Part shown: in pieces, positions 19,301 through 28,500 of the stretch | Layout: each line of letters starts with the position of its first letter | Numbering within the stretch: position 1 is the stretch's first letter | Origin: Marseilla massiliensis | Lineage (GTDB): Bacteria; Bacteroidota; Bacteroidia; Bacteroidales; Bacteroidaceae | Reading direction: 5' to 3' | NCBI RefSeq assembly: GCF_016899955.1 | Contig: NZ_JACJJL010000011.1 | Coordinates: forward strand, 52,741 to 116,740 | DNA length: 64,000 bases | Position numbers and translations under genes: made by a program | Notes under the pieces: generated by a model | What the model was told of the DNA's origin: nothing | Database searches by the model: none | What the model saw: the letters and a program-made list of their open reading frames with translations, nothing else

Positions 19301-21523
19301 GATGTCTATCCTTGTGTGTAAGGGCAAGGGCCTTACGCCAGTGTTGGCAATAGTCAGAGCCACGCTCACGGTGTCGCCGGCCGAAGCCTCTGCGGGGCTT
19401 ACTTCAATCGCAGTTATCTGTGCGTCGGGCAGTGTGCGGTCGGTTACCACAAACCTCAGCGTTGCGCCCGAGAACCCATCGGCCGAGGCTTGCAGCGCCC
19501 CCACAAAGCCGTCGCCGGCCACGGCATTTGCTTCGGCCACGATGTCGAACGTTGCCGAGGCAGCCCCGGCGGGTATTTCGACAGATTTCGGAAACGATAT
19601 GCCTTCGCTGTGGTCTGATGCCAGCGATACGGTCAGCGGCTTGTCGGTGACGGTGTTGCGGCCCACGGTCACCGCCATCGTGCCCCCTTCGGCCACCACC
19701 GAAGCCGAGGCCGACAGCGAGAGGGCCGGGCCGTCGTCGTCGTAGACCGTCAGCGGGGCGGAGGCTACCCCTGCCGACGCCCCGGCCCCTGCGCTGCAGC
19801 TGCACGAGGCAATATATACACCTGCCGAGACGCTGTAGGTGCGTTCGCCGTCGGCATCAGTGTTGTCGATGGGGCCGAGGCATATGGTGGCCTCGGCTTG
19901 GCCCGGCTCCATGACCACAGAGCGCCCGGCGTAATACAGCCCACCCTCAGAGTCGTCGGAGAAATGTATGGTTACACGCTTGTCGATGTTGCTCGTGCGG
20001 CGCAGGGTGGCCGTGACGGCCAGTGGGCCGTCGGCTTCCGACACTGCTGTCGGTTCCAGTTGCATCTGCAGCATGGGCACATCGTTGTCTATGAGCGTGG
20101 TGTTTAGCGTGGCGGCGTCGTAGCCGGGGGCGGCAGCCGTGAACGTTACAACCTGCTCTACGTCGGGTATGTCGTTGTCGATGGCCCCGACCGTTGCCGT
20201 GGCGCTTGCCTCACCCTGCTTGATTATTACGGGCGATGGTATGCTGAACATGGCAGGCTTGTCGCATGCAATAATGATTTCGGTGTCTTTTGTCACAGCC
20301 TTGGGGGCCGAAACCGTAAGGCCCAGCGTTCCGCCCTCGGTCACATCGGGTGCCGATGCGGCAAGCGTGAGCGCCGGGCGGCGGTCGTCTTCAATGACAA
20401 TAATGCCGGCCACATCGTCATATCCGTTGCCTCCGGCTGTCAGCCTCACCGTAGAGTCGGCGTCGGCCTTGCCATTGGGCGTGACGGTCACTGTGATGTA
20501 TGTGCCCGACTGGCCAGCCCTGATGGTGGCCGACGGTGGCACCGACACACGCTCGTCGGCTGTGCAGCCAATGGCGAAAGTCTCTTCGGCCAGCCTGCTG
20601 CCCGTGCGCGTCAGCAGCAGACGCAGGCTCCTGGCTGCTTCTTCTGTGCGTATGGTGTCGGGCGAGAGCAGGAGCTTGCGGCTGACGGTGAGCGCCGATG
20701 CCGCCGAGGCTTCGTTGTTGGCCAGCATCCACGACGGTTCGCCAGTGTCGGATGCAGGCACGAGCTTCACCCTGACCGTGGCCTCGCCGCTGATGCCCGG
20801 CTGCTCGGGTATGCCAATCTCGGCCTGCCGGCTCAGCGTGCCCCCGGCGGCAAGCGTGCCGTCGTAGTAGACCGTGCCGGCCAGCTTTGATTCGCCGCCG
20901 GGCGATGCCAGGTATATCTGCTCGCTCCAACCGGCCGTGGTGGCTGCCTGGCCTATGTTCCTGACCCGCCAAGCCACGTTGAGCCTGTCGCCGGGTGACA
21001 CTGCCGACGCGTCGGCGACAACGGCCGACACCTCGAGGTCGGCAGAGTGGGATATCGTTATGCTGCCCGCGCTGAAGCCGGTGGCCACGTTTGAGCCGTC
21101 GCGCGCACTGATGACCACGTCTTCGAGCACAAACCTGAGCTGCGAGTCGTCGCCCAATCTTTCGTCGGCAGTGAGCCCCACAGTGAGCAGACTGCCCGTG
21201 CGGCCCTTGAGGGGCTTGTTTGTCGGCGAGAAAACCATGGCCATATACTTGTTGGCTGCCATCTGTTTCATGGTGACAGAATGGCCGTCGGAGCGGTCGG
21301 TGAGGGCCGCCGTGGCGGCGTCGAGGCTGATGCCCTCGGGGACGTAGAGCGTAAACTGCACTGCAACCACGTCTTCCGAGTTGTCGAGGTTGACCGGGAG
21401 GTCTATCGACCGCCCCTGAGCCACCGACACATCGGGTATGGACAGTGTGTTGCCCTGTGCCAAAGCAGAGAGCACTCCGGCCAGAAGGGCAAATATTGTT
21501 AATGCAAAATGTCTTGCCTGCAT
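13349..21523 (-). CDS. Giant multidomain secreted surface protein with T9SS-type C-terminal domain
   Basis: 2724 residues. A signal peptide (ALTIFALLAGVLSALAQG) leads into a cohesin-like beta domain (about 25-150, VQFTLYVPEGISLDA). CARDB-type and Calx-beta-like domains follow (about 155-820, e.g. VTEGGTLGLTVSAP and DNTDADGERTYSVSAG), then a carboxypeptidase-regulatory-like domain (near 1130-1210). A helical segment contains DMIPVVGWVNDGATLAYDCA. Two InlB-type repeats occur near 2250-2390 (GYKFDNWTLNGETV, YMLWCWTVNGD), then a GWNWLSSYL/GWNWISCPL repeat region. The C-terminus KVYTIAGTLV...LPRGVYIIEG is a Por-secretion sorting domain. It is probably exported by a type IX system and cell-attached. 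The ligand is unknown. It is the last of three such genes. Confidence 0.82.
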   Translation of the reverse strand: MQARHFALTIFALLAGVLSALAQGNTLSIPDVSVAQGRSIDLPVNLDNSEDVVAVQFTLYVPEGISLDAATAALTDRSDGHSVTMKQMAANKYMAMVFSPTNKPLKGRTGSLLTVGLTADERLGDDSQLRFVLEDVVISARDGSNVATGFSAGSITISHSADLEVSAVVADASAVSPGDRLNVAWRVRNIGQAATTAGWSEQIYLASPGGESKLAGTVYYDGTLAAGGTLSRQAEIGIPEQPGISGEATVRVKLVPASDTGEPSWMLANNEASAASALTVSRKLLLSPDTIRTEEAARSLRLLLTRTGSRLAEETFAIGCTADERVSVPPSATIRAGQSGTYITVTVTPNGKADADSTVRLTAGGNGYDDVAGIIVIEDDRRPALTLAASAPDVTEGGTLGLTVSAPKAVTKDTEIIIACDKPAMFSIPSPVIIKQGEASATATVGAIDNDIPDVEQVVTFTAAAPGYDAATLNTTLIDNDVPMLQMQLEPTAVSEADGPLAVTATLRRTSNIDKRVTIHFSDDSEGGLYYAGRSVVMEPGQAEATICLGPIDNTDADGERTYSVSAGVYIASCSCSAGAGASAGVASAPLTVYDDDGPALSLSASASVVAEGGTMAVTVGRNTVTDKPLTVSLASDHSEGISFPKSVEIPAGAASATFDIVAEANAVAGDGFVGALQASADGFSGATLRFVVTDRTLPDAQITAIEVSPAEASAGDTVSVALTIANTGVRPLPLHTRIDIFAGEGLSPALNAYLQSPIEAGGHAMLTRKVRLPDGVGRHNVYAVANPDRAVDEAIYTNNTSQPAEVNVCAPFSATVSTDKKVYARGETVVISGRTEGGKTGQKQVEVYVVNNGYRHTINATTADDGTFSVQFTPFDLQTGRFSVGACYPGEGLTDAQCAFDVNGMRLSSSGYVTAEVTLGVPHSGTIGIDNPGSTTLTGVKAEVTGKPEGCDVKLECGESVDGGGTMSLGYTITGNAVSEGNEWEKIGIRVSSADCEPLETTIYYYCRSPKGKLQASTKSITTTMTKGQTRDYPVTITNIGSGNTGDISLALPSGGWMTAATPMQMPALAPGESATIHLLLEPTDGQQLNVPVTGRIGINCANGDGLPVAFSITPVSEATGTLVVDVCDEWTYNTAEAPHVAGAEVVIKDVNTGAVIANGTTGTDGIFTKVLPEGYYNLCVTADKHDAYSNNIMVDPGVETRKVVDISYRAIEVSYELVETEIEDEYIIENIVKFETNVPKPVVVIEGPSSIDGDNMAAGDQRLVYFTLTNHGLVRTENVRFNLPAPTDEWLFEALADTGPFPLGANQSVQIPVLITRYPNGGQRARDKRRASPQQIMNGCMAQMEANYKIICGTKLYDNVSAHRMAMKACATSAILNAIGQAFGGSGSWGGLGGPNGSGGGNADAVETTQPVESNNDKTICDPCYAELLENNLNDLFDMIPVVGWVNDGATLAYDCARAKAENRPYSLRDSVLAKIRDYAIEGFGDAYGAYKDYNTPPGEYDDLIETVEGMLENIDNINKHLDEYKKCKARQAQQGGPKRSRQDGGLPTTAQPADGNASGNSWIDALADAAADFREELEAWKAVKLELFGDSVWYTSPDPTIGAFWQHAIDQHVEGQPLDAEALMPYKPESVTEAQLRALVERLNGNSAGNAPDTEVLMASARLIKDSEATAIGEGFQSMQDRFFKASHEFLERTEEESSSVCSSITLRFEQRMTFTRQAFRGTLTVFNGNEDTPMRDVKLTLRVNNTEGDIATANEFQVGLESIDGFNGKAELGAGWELAPGATGKATILYIPTKHAAPTEPTDYVFSGSLSYTDPYNGLTATREIYPVTLTVNPTPDLKLTYFMQRDVYGDDPLTEAVEPSEEAEFALLIDNVGNGDATNLRIVTKQPEIIDNEKGLAIDFQLTGSSLNGADKVMALGGDAYTDFGTIKAKGQAYAQWWITSSLLGHFTEYDVKATHVTSYGNPNLSLLNEVTVHELIRSIDASAENDTITGFMTNDIADADDTPDMLYLTDGTTEQVEPAAGATITQTSETTYELAVTPSAGGWNYGNLVDPTYGRARLRGVTRTNDGKPMCLRNFWQTDRTLRDGLEPLYENRIHFADNFNSGVPCTYELTFEPQADLPLEVASIEGVPTEVAFKPVETIDVMFNKHIDPSTFTADDITMSVQGESLDASLIGISTEDNKTFRLNLGRLNAVAGNGYYMLTVQTAMITDAEGYQGTTGKSAGWTMFRDGLVSIDTEVSPARAGKIVLTTSPATAAANATATQENGGKAGYGTTVAMKAIPEQGYKFDNWTLNGETVTSDSVIEHTATDNIDVVANFKAAAYHVTVASDEGGSVTGSGSGIYDYSDTLKLEAVADEDYMLWCWTVNGDTIEAKDRLTVEVNGKTDIAAHFKRSTYRQTFRLFEGWNWLSSYLGESIDAGNFKYASTILGHDGKSILPDGPDDGEEKHALEPGHGYKIEAAVPFVVNASGKLYDLAEQPIAVAAGWNWISCPLDIESPLAAITNATEGDFITAQEGFAEFADGRWIGTIATLVPGNGYLYKSVDAKALAIDTCRLSATPATVVADERIDMRKYPSTMNITAIIYRNEAVLDGDDWRIVAFAGNECRGVSRMVGGRHCLTVYGNGAEPEPLSFVVENISTGDGYSVDESLAFTDDVAGSRKSPLAFTMGEWLSIDEMLADGLKLKVYTIAGTLVTNEGTRETLKRLPRGVYIIEGRKYIVR

Positions 21524-21650
21524 AATATAAATGGTTTATGTCTGATTGTTTGTTGGTATGCCCCCTGCCGCTGTTGCGGGGGCGGCTTGGGGCTACTTGT
21601 GCCGCAGTATGCGGGCCACTGTTTATATGCTTGGCTGTCAGCGGGTTGCG

Positions 21651-21738
21651 AAACGGCCTGTTTGGCATTGCGAAACGACCCGTATTGGCGGCCGGAACGG
21701 CATGTATTGGAATGCCATACGGCCCGAACCGCATTTCA
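21651..21738 (+). repeat. 22-bp-period degenerate repeat cluster B
   Basis: Four contiguous units have cores at 21651 (AAACGG), 21673 (AAACGA), 21695 (GAACGG) and 21717 (ATACGG), a spacing of exactly 22. A typical unit is TTGCGAAACGGCCTGTTTGG. The block fills the 288-base gap between two surface-protein genes; the rest of that gap is unremarkable. Confidence 0.75.
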
Positions 21739-21811
21739 GCCTGGCTTTGGCGTGTGCCGGCCTGCATGCTTGGCGTGAGTCGGCATTGTTGGGGCAATCT
21801 GTGGGCAAGGT

Positions 21812-24800
21812 TCACTTGCCGATAACCTTCTTGGCAGACTTGCCTTTCATCAGTATGTTGACGCCCTTACGCATGGTGTCGAGGCGGCGGCCCGACATGT
21901 CGAACACGGCCTCCAAGCCATCGTCGGCGCCGGGATGGCCCACTGCTGTCGGTTTGCCGTGGCAAACGGTGGCGTCGACGGCATAGGCCCTCTCGTCGGA
22001 CAGTGTTGCTGACTTCACGTCGACTTTGCCGGTGTAGGTGCCTATCACGGTTGTGCCCTGCGGCAGCGTTGTGCCGTTGAGCGAGTAGCCTACAAGGTTG
22101 CTCCCGTCCACGGCCTGTTCCATGCCATGGCCCGGCAGTGCCCAGCAGACGTTGCCTTCGGCCCTTACGGCCATTGCGGCTATGGGCACCGGCGATTGCA
22201 GCACCACAAGCCCGTCATGGACGAAGATGCGCGCCTGTGGCCGGTCTCCGGCCGTCGTGGCTGCGGCAGGGGCCCGCCTGGCCTCTGTTGCCGTTGGCTG
22301 TTGATGGGCGAGCAGTATGTCTACCGTGCGCACAACGTCTTGTACGTTGATTGTTTCGTCGGCGAATGTGTTGGCGGCCGTGAAGTTGAACGGCCTGCCG
22401 CCGTAGTCGTCGAAGGCATAGAGTATGGTGGCCTGCAAGTCGGTGGCTGTCACCCCGTCGATGAAGTCGGCATCTCCCTCCTCGAATGTGAAGGCCGTGA
22501 GACAGCTGCTGAGCTGCACCTCGGGAGCCGCCGCGGGGTAAGACACGTACAGAATGTCGCCGTTGGCGCCCCGGTAGTCGTCACGCCCGGTGGCCGACAG
22601 ATGGGCCCTGCCGTTTGTCAAGTCAATGTCTATGCCCCAATAGCCGGCGTCGGAGCCGGAGCCATCGCCCGGGCGGCGGTTTTCGAGCCTTACCACCGCC
22701 ACGTCTTTTTGCCCCTGTGACCTGTGGTCGTAGAGCATCAGCGACGGCATTTGTGCCGCCACGGCGTCGAAGTCGGGTGCCGACATGTCTATCGTCACCG
22801 TTGTGCCGCTGTGCTGCCGGGTCAGGTCGAGGGTGGTGATGGTGGCCGGCAGCGGCGGGTTGACATCAGATAGGTTGTTGCTCGAGGCCAGCAGCTCCGT
22901 CAGGTTGGGCATGACGGCCGACAGCGCCGACAGCAACCCGATGTTGCCCGTGAAGGCATTGCCCGACATGTCGATGGTGTGCAGCGCCGATCGGAAGCCG
23001 GGTTGTTCTGCGGCAATGGTGGTCATGGCCTGCACCATGTCTTTGGCCACGTCGCCCTCAAGGGCGTTGTCGGCCAGCGAGAGCGTCTCGAGGCGCGGCA
23101 GGGCGAGGGCGTCGGCAGGGAAGCGCCCCGTGAGCCCCTGTCCCGAAAGGTCTATTCCTACGATGTGGCCGCGGCTAACGTCGACGCCGGCCAGGGTGGC
23201 CACGCTGTCAATGCCGCCCGACATGTCCCACGGGATGGGCCAGCCCCCGGCCACGAGAGCCTCGCGCAGCCGGCAAAGGGTGAGCCATTCAGACTCGTCG
23301 AGCGTGGCGCTGCCCGGCTCGACGGTAATGGTCGATGTGAATTGGCAGAACTGCAGCTCGCCCATGCTGCCGCTGACACTGTAGGTTAGCACGGCGTCGG
23401 CCTCTGCGGTGTTGTCGATGAACATCGTGGGCAGGTTGCCGCTGCCGTCGGTGGCATAGCCGGTGAGTGTCTCCGGTATTGGGTTTGTGGTGAGCTTCCA
23501 CTCGAAGGTCAGTTCAGGGCTTATCGTGCTGAAGTCAAGTTCCTGTGTGCCGTGGCCCGACTTTACGGTCTGTGAGGCCATGCCACTTATTGCCGAGGGG
23601 CAGTAGGCCACGCCGCAGAGGGTGGTGGTCACGCCATCGCAGGTGGCCAACCTGCCTATAGAGTTGTAAAGGTCTATGAGTTCGGGGGTGAGCTCGTCGC
23701 CCTCGCGGCCCAGTGCCAGGCCGGGGGCCGACGTCCCGGCTGCTGCCGTGAGGTGCAGGGTGAGCGCCCTCGATTCGAGTTGCGACACCACCTGGGCCAG
23801 CAAGCCGAGGTTTGCGTCGGTGATGCCCAGGGTAAACGTTGAGTCGGCGTCTACCTGCACGGTCAGGCTCTCGGTCACCGGCGCCAGGCCTACAAAGGCC
23901 AGCAGCGAGTCGGCCGAGGCGAAATGGCGCACGCCGGTGGCGGTTTCCGACAGTATGAATGTGCCGCCTATGGTCCAGTGCTGCCTGTCGTTGATGAGTA
24001 TGGTGGCCCGGGCAACGTCTTGCCCGTATTCGCCATAGGCCGTAAGGCTCACGTCGTAGTAGCCGTCGGCAGCATAGGTGTGCATAGGGTTGGCGGCAGT
24101 GCTCGTGGTGCCGTCGCCGAAATCCCACTCGTAGCGCACGGCTTTGTCTGACGACTGGTTCAGAAACTGCACCCTGCCCAGCAGCTTGTCGTAGGAGAAG
24201 CGTGCGTAGAGCCCGTCTTCAGACAGCTGGCTTACATATATGTAACCGCTGCGCACGGCCACGGCTTCAATGGTGCCGTCGGCATTGTTGACCACACCAT
24301 GCGTCAGCTTTACCGCATGGTTGCGGTTTGTGGTGGCCGTGTCGGGTATGCTTACCATCACGTCGAACACCTTGCCGTTGGTGCCGCTGAACTCGGTGGT
24401 GCCCGTCAGTTCAATGCGGTAAGAGCCGTCGGCCAGTGCCGTCGCCTTGACGTCGTGGCCCGATGCGCGTCCAGACAGTCGCACGTCGGCCGTGTTGACG
24501 GTGAATCCGCGGGGGAACGTCATGTCGACCGACATGCCCGTGACGGGTGTGGGGTTTTCAAGGTAGACTGGATAGGCCACTGTTTGACCCCTGAAAGCGT
24601 TTTCTGTCATTCCGTAGATGTTGACGCTGCCATCCGACGGGCCCGGTTCGCCCGGGTTGTCGGGGTTGTAATAGTAGCGGTAATGGGCAATGAGCGTGGC
24701 CTCGGAGTCGGGCATGACAAAGTTGAGGCTGCTGTTTGTCGATATGGTGTCGCCGTCGGCAGTCCAGCATACAAACGTGTACCAATCGTTTGGGTAGGCT

Positions 24801-25531
24801 CGCAGGCTGATGTTGGCGCCGGCCCGGAACCCATTGCCGCTCGACAGGTTGAAGTAACCGCTGCCGTGGGGTTCGGCCACAAGGTTGAGCCTGTGCATCA
24901 GCTGCGGTTCAGAGGGCTCGCCGGGATTGTCGGGCGAGTATGTGAAATGGGCCACAAGGTTAGGGTCGCCGGCCTTCATCACATACCTGAATGAGCTTGA
25001 GGTAGATATCACCTCGCCGTTTTCCGTCCAATGGTCAAACTTGAAGTCGCTCTTGGCGTAGGCCTGTAGGTTGATTGTTGTTCCGACTTCAAAGCGCGCC
25101 CCGTTGCCAATGTTCAAGCTGCCGCCGTCGGCCGGGCTTGCCGACAGGCGCAGGGTGGAGTATTCGGGCATGTCGGGCTCTGGCGGTTCTGCCGGGCTCT
25201 GAGGGTCGTAGACGTAGCGGGCCACGAGCTTGGCGTCGCGGGCGGGCATGGTGTAGGCGAACGACGCCGACGTGGAGACCACGTAGCCGTTTTCCTCCCA
25301 TGCCACAAACCTGAAGTTGCTCTTGTTGTAGGCCCTCAGCGAAACCTTCGTGCCTGGCGAATGGCTCGACTTGGAGCCAATGTTGAAACTTCCGCCTTCG
25401 GCCGGTATGGCTTGCAGGGTCAGCGTGTGGTTTACGCCTGGCTCCGGGGGGTTGGTGGGATTGTATTGCCCTTTCATGCCGACACTGGCGAGCAGTGTCA
25501 GCATGAAAAGGATTAGTCTGTAACCTCTCAT
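21812..25531 (-). CDS. Secreted protein with InlB-type repeats, PKD, LRR, dockerin-like and T9SS-type C-terminal domain
   Basis: 1239 residues. The signal peptide is LILFMLTLLASVGMKG. Three InlB/BACON-like repeats fill about residues 30-290 (FRFVAWEENGYVVST, FKFDHWTENGEVIST, YTFVCWTADGDTIST), each followed by PxNPGEP-type linkers. A cohesin-like domain follows (MSVDMTFPRGFTVNTADV), then a PKD domain (YEWDFGDGTTSTAANPMHTY), leucine-rich segments (LPRLETLSLADNALEGDV), and a dockerin-like pair (GDADFIDGVTATDLQ and ADETINVQDVVRTVDI). The end (AVFDMSGRRLDTMRKGVNIL) resembles the T9SS sorting tail. It lies 22 bases downstream of the 1205-aa gene. Probably a surface adhesin or scaffold; the binding target is unknown. 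Confidence 0.82.
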   Translation of the reverse strand: MRGYRLILFMLTLLASVGMKGQYNPTNPPEPGVNHTLTLQAIPAEGGSFNIGSKSSHSPGTKVSLRAYNKSNFRFVAWEENGYVVSTSASFAYTMPARDAKLVARYVYDPQSPAEPPEPDMPEYSTLRLSASPADGGSLNIGNGARFEVGTTINLQAYAKSDFKFDHWTENGEVISTSSSFRYVMKAGDPNLVAHFTYSPDNPGEPSEPQLMHRLNLVAEPHGSGYFNLSSGNGFRAGANISLRAYPNDWYTFVCWTADGDTISTNSSLNFVMPDSEATLIAHYRYYYNPDNPGEPGPSDGSVNIYGMTENAFRGQTVAYPVYLENPTPVTGMSVDMTFPRGFTVNTADVRLSGRASGHDVKATALADGSYRIELTGTTEFSGTNGKVFDVMVSIPDTATTNRNHAVKLTHGVVNNADGTIEAVAVRSGYIYVSQLSEDGLYARFSYDKLLGRVQFLNQSSDKAVRYEWDFGDGTTSTAANPMHTYAADGYYDVSLTAYGEYGQDVARATILINDRQHWTIGGTFILSETATGVRHFASADSLLAFVGLAPVTESLTVQVDADSTFTLGITDANLGLLAQVVSQLESRALTLHLTAAAGTSAPGLALGREGDELTPELIDLYNSIGRLATCDGVTTTLCGVAYCPSAISGMASQTVKSGHGTQELDFSTISPELTFEWKLTTNPIPETLTGYATDGSGNLPTMFIDNTAEADAVLTYSVSGSMGELQFCQFTSTITVEPGSATLDESEWLTLCRLREALVAGGWPIPWDMSGGIDSVATLAGVDVSRGHIVGIDLSGQGLTGRFPADALALPRLETLSLADNALEGDVAKDMVQAMTTIAAEQPGFRSALHTIDMSGNAFTGNIGLLSALSAVMPNLTELLASSNNLSDVNPPLPATITTLDLTRQHSGTTVTIDMSAPDFDAVAAQMPSLMLYDHRSQGQKDVAVVRLENRRPGDGSGSDAGYWGIDIDLTNGRAHLSATGRDDYRGANGDILYVSYPAAAPEVQLSSCLTAFTFEEGDADFIDGVTATDLQATILYAFDDYGGRPFNFTAANTFADETINVQDVVRTVDILLAHQQPTATEARRAPAAATTAGDRPQARIFVHDGLVVLQSPVPIAAMAVRAEGNVCWALPGHGMEQAVDGSNLVGYSLNGTTLPQGTTVIGTYTGKVDVKSATLSDERAYAVDATVCHGKPTAVGHPGADDGLEAVFDMSGRRLDTMRKGVNILMKGKSAKKVIGK

Positions 25532-25553
25532 ATAGAAAGATATTATGGGGTTG

Positions 25554-28500
25554 TCAATATACTATCGTTTTCTGTGTGCGGCCATTTATGCCGACCACGT
25601 AGATGCCTGCCGGCAAATTGATGCGCAGCGGGGTGGTGCCAAGCTTTCCGCTATGCAGGGTGCGTCCGTCGGCAGCCCATATACTTACGGCAGCGCCGGC
25701 CTCGCCGCTAACGCAGATGTAGCCTTCGGCGCCAGTCACAGCGGCTTCTGTGCCGGCTGGGGTGCCGTCGATGGCTGTTGGCGTCTGCCCGGTCGGTTCA
25801 AACGAGAGCTCGAAGCGGTTGAAGTCGGTGCCATCGGTGGCGCCGGAATAGAACGAATAGCCGTTGGAGCTTATGTCGGCTGTTATGCCGAGCAGCTTGT
25901 CGTGCAGAAGGGCGGTGCCGTCGGCGCGCGGCACGCTGATGGTGTAGAAGCCGGCCTTGGCTGCCTTGTAGCCCATGGCCACAGTGGCGCCGGCGGCCAC
26001 GGGGCGCTCGTTGATGGCGTAGGTGTTGCCATCGGCATCGGCGGTCATTACCTGCGGTACGTCGGCATTGATGCTCATGAACTTCGAGGCGTCGCACCCA
26101 CGTTCGTAGCCGGGCAGTGCGTTGGGATTTACAACCACTCGCGTCTGGTCGCTGTAAGTGCCGTCGGTGATGGCTATGTCGAACAGATGGCGAGACGCGC
26201 TAGCCGGCGGGGCCATCCGGGGCGATGTCGCCTTGACCACGATTTCAGAGCTAAGTTGGCGCCCCTCCTTATGGAATATGATGTTGTCTACGGCCTCAGG
26301 CTTTTGCACGAAGAACGCCTGCATGGGCCTCAGTGCATACTTGTCGTCGACAATCGAGTAAGCCCTGTATGTGTTGTCGGCCCATACGGTTATCGGGGCG
26401 GTGAAGTCCATGTAGTAGATGTCGAAATATGCCGGATATGGATTGCCCACATAGTTCCATCCGGCGTTGGCCGTCGAGGTGGCTTCGAAGGCATGCAGAG
26501 GCATGGTCACGTCGGTGGTGGCAAACACTTGCGGGTGGGCGCCGGCATCGGCCGGCAGTGTGATGGTGCCGTTGGCGTTGCATTGGAAGATATAGCCCTG
26601 CCCGGCGCGGAGCGTGTCGGTGTCAACGTTCTTCCAGCTGTTGCCTGTGCCGTTGGTGGCACGGGCGGCTCCGTCGTAATAGCGGAACACAAACGATGCG
26701 TTGGCGCTGTGGGTCACCTTGTCGAGGGCCACGTCGTGGAGCGGGGTAATGAAGTACCAACGGTTGTATTCTACATTAAAATATGTGTTGACGCTGTCGG
26801 CGGTGAAGTCGGCGCAGTCGTTTACCAATAGGCCGGGGTTGGTCTCGCTGACGAAGAATTTCATCTGTGCCGTTTCCATCGGGGCATTGCCGCCCACGGT
26901 GAATTTGCCGCCATAGTAGAGGTCGATGTCGGGTTTGCCGTCCATGCGGCGGTTGTTGGTGAGCGAGAGGGCGCTCGTTATCTTCCAGTAGCCCACGTCT
27001 TCGCCTTCCAGGATTGAGCCAAACTGATACCAATAAGTGTCAAGCTTGTAGTTGACCACTGCAAACGAGGGCACTATGAGCGTCATGTTGCCCTTCGACG
27101 CACCGTCTTGGAACGGGTCGTTGGATATTGACGGCGGTGTGGCCGACTTGCATACAACGGTCTCAACGGCAGGGCAGTCTTCGAAGTTTCTGTCGTAACT
27201 GCCTATGTATGAAGGCAGTTCGATGTATTTCAGGTTGTTGCAATACTGGAATGCTCGATATCCTAAGTTTGTCATTTTTACCGGTAGGCAAACAGAGTCG
27301 ACGCCACTGTACTCGAAAGCATAGTCTTCTATGGTTTTGACCCCATCGGGGAATTCAACATGGCGCAGTGATTCCGTTTCGTAGAATGCTTCGTTTCTTA
27401 TTGCGATAAGCTGTTTGGGCAGGTGAAGATCGGTGAGTTTTGTGCAACTTTTGCAGGTGTATCTATTGATGGAATTCAAAGCGTCGGAGAAGTGGAGCCT
27501 GTAGAGCGACGTGCATCCCTCGAATGTGCTTGCACTGTTATATACATTATTGTCTTCCGATGTCAGTTCGGTCACTGTATTTGGCATGATGAACTCTGTG
27601 AGCGACGTGCATAGGTAGAATGCCCGGTCGCCTATGGTCTGTAGCTGTGACCCCTCTGCAAACGTTATTTCCTTGAGACCTGTCTCTGCAAAGGCGTAGC
27701 GTCCTATCGACCTGACGGTGGCCGGTATCTCTATGGTGTTTATTTTTGTGCCCCTGTAAGCATACTCCCCTATTGAGGTTGCGCCCTCCGGCAGGTCGGT
27801 GCGTATGAGGTTGCGCAGGCCGTTGAAGGCGTTGTCGGGAACAGCATCAAACTTGGCCTCGGCCAGGTCTATCCATACTAAATTCTTCATTTGCTTGATG
27901 TTGGCCCAGTCTGTCGAATTGATTGTGCCGCTCACCTTGAGCAAACGCACGTCGCCCAGGGTGTTGACCACATACAGCACCTCGACGCCAAGCGAGCCGG
28001 GTGTGGTGACGTTGATGTCGATGACGTCGGATGTGAGCTCCATCTTGCGTAGTTTGCTGTAATAAGTGTTTGTGGAATTGGATACAGTGTCAATCCATTG
28101 CACGGTGTATGTCCCCGGTTCGAGCAGCATGGTGTATTGGCTCCAGCCCGTCTGGTTGTTTTGTGAGAACACTTGCTTGCCGTTGACGTTGAAGTTGAGA
28201 TAGTGGTATAGGTTGGAACTCGTGGAGTTGTCTATTCGGTGGACATACTTGTCAAACACAAACATAGATGTCTTGCCTATGGTGAACGTGCCCGTGAGGC
28301 ATGACGAAGAGTTGTTTTTCTTTACGTTGCCGTTTTGTATGTAGCCGTCCTCTATTGTCCAAGGGTTGTCTTCGTCGTTGGTGAAAGTGATGGGCTCCGA
28401 ATTGTCTTTGAGCACTACCGACAGTGAGTCGGCCCCGGCCTTTGTTACGACATGCAGATTGTAAGACGCCGAAGCAGCAGCATGCTCTTCTGTCTCGCCG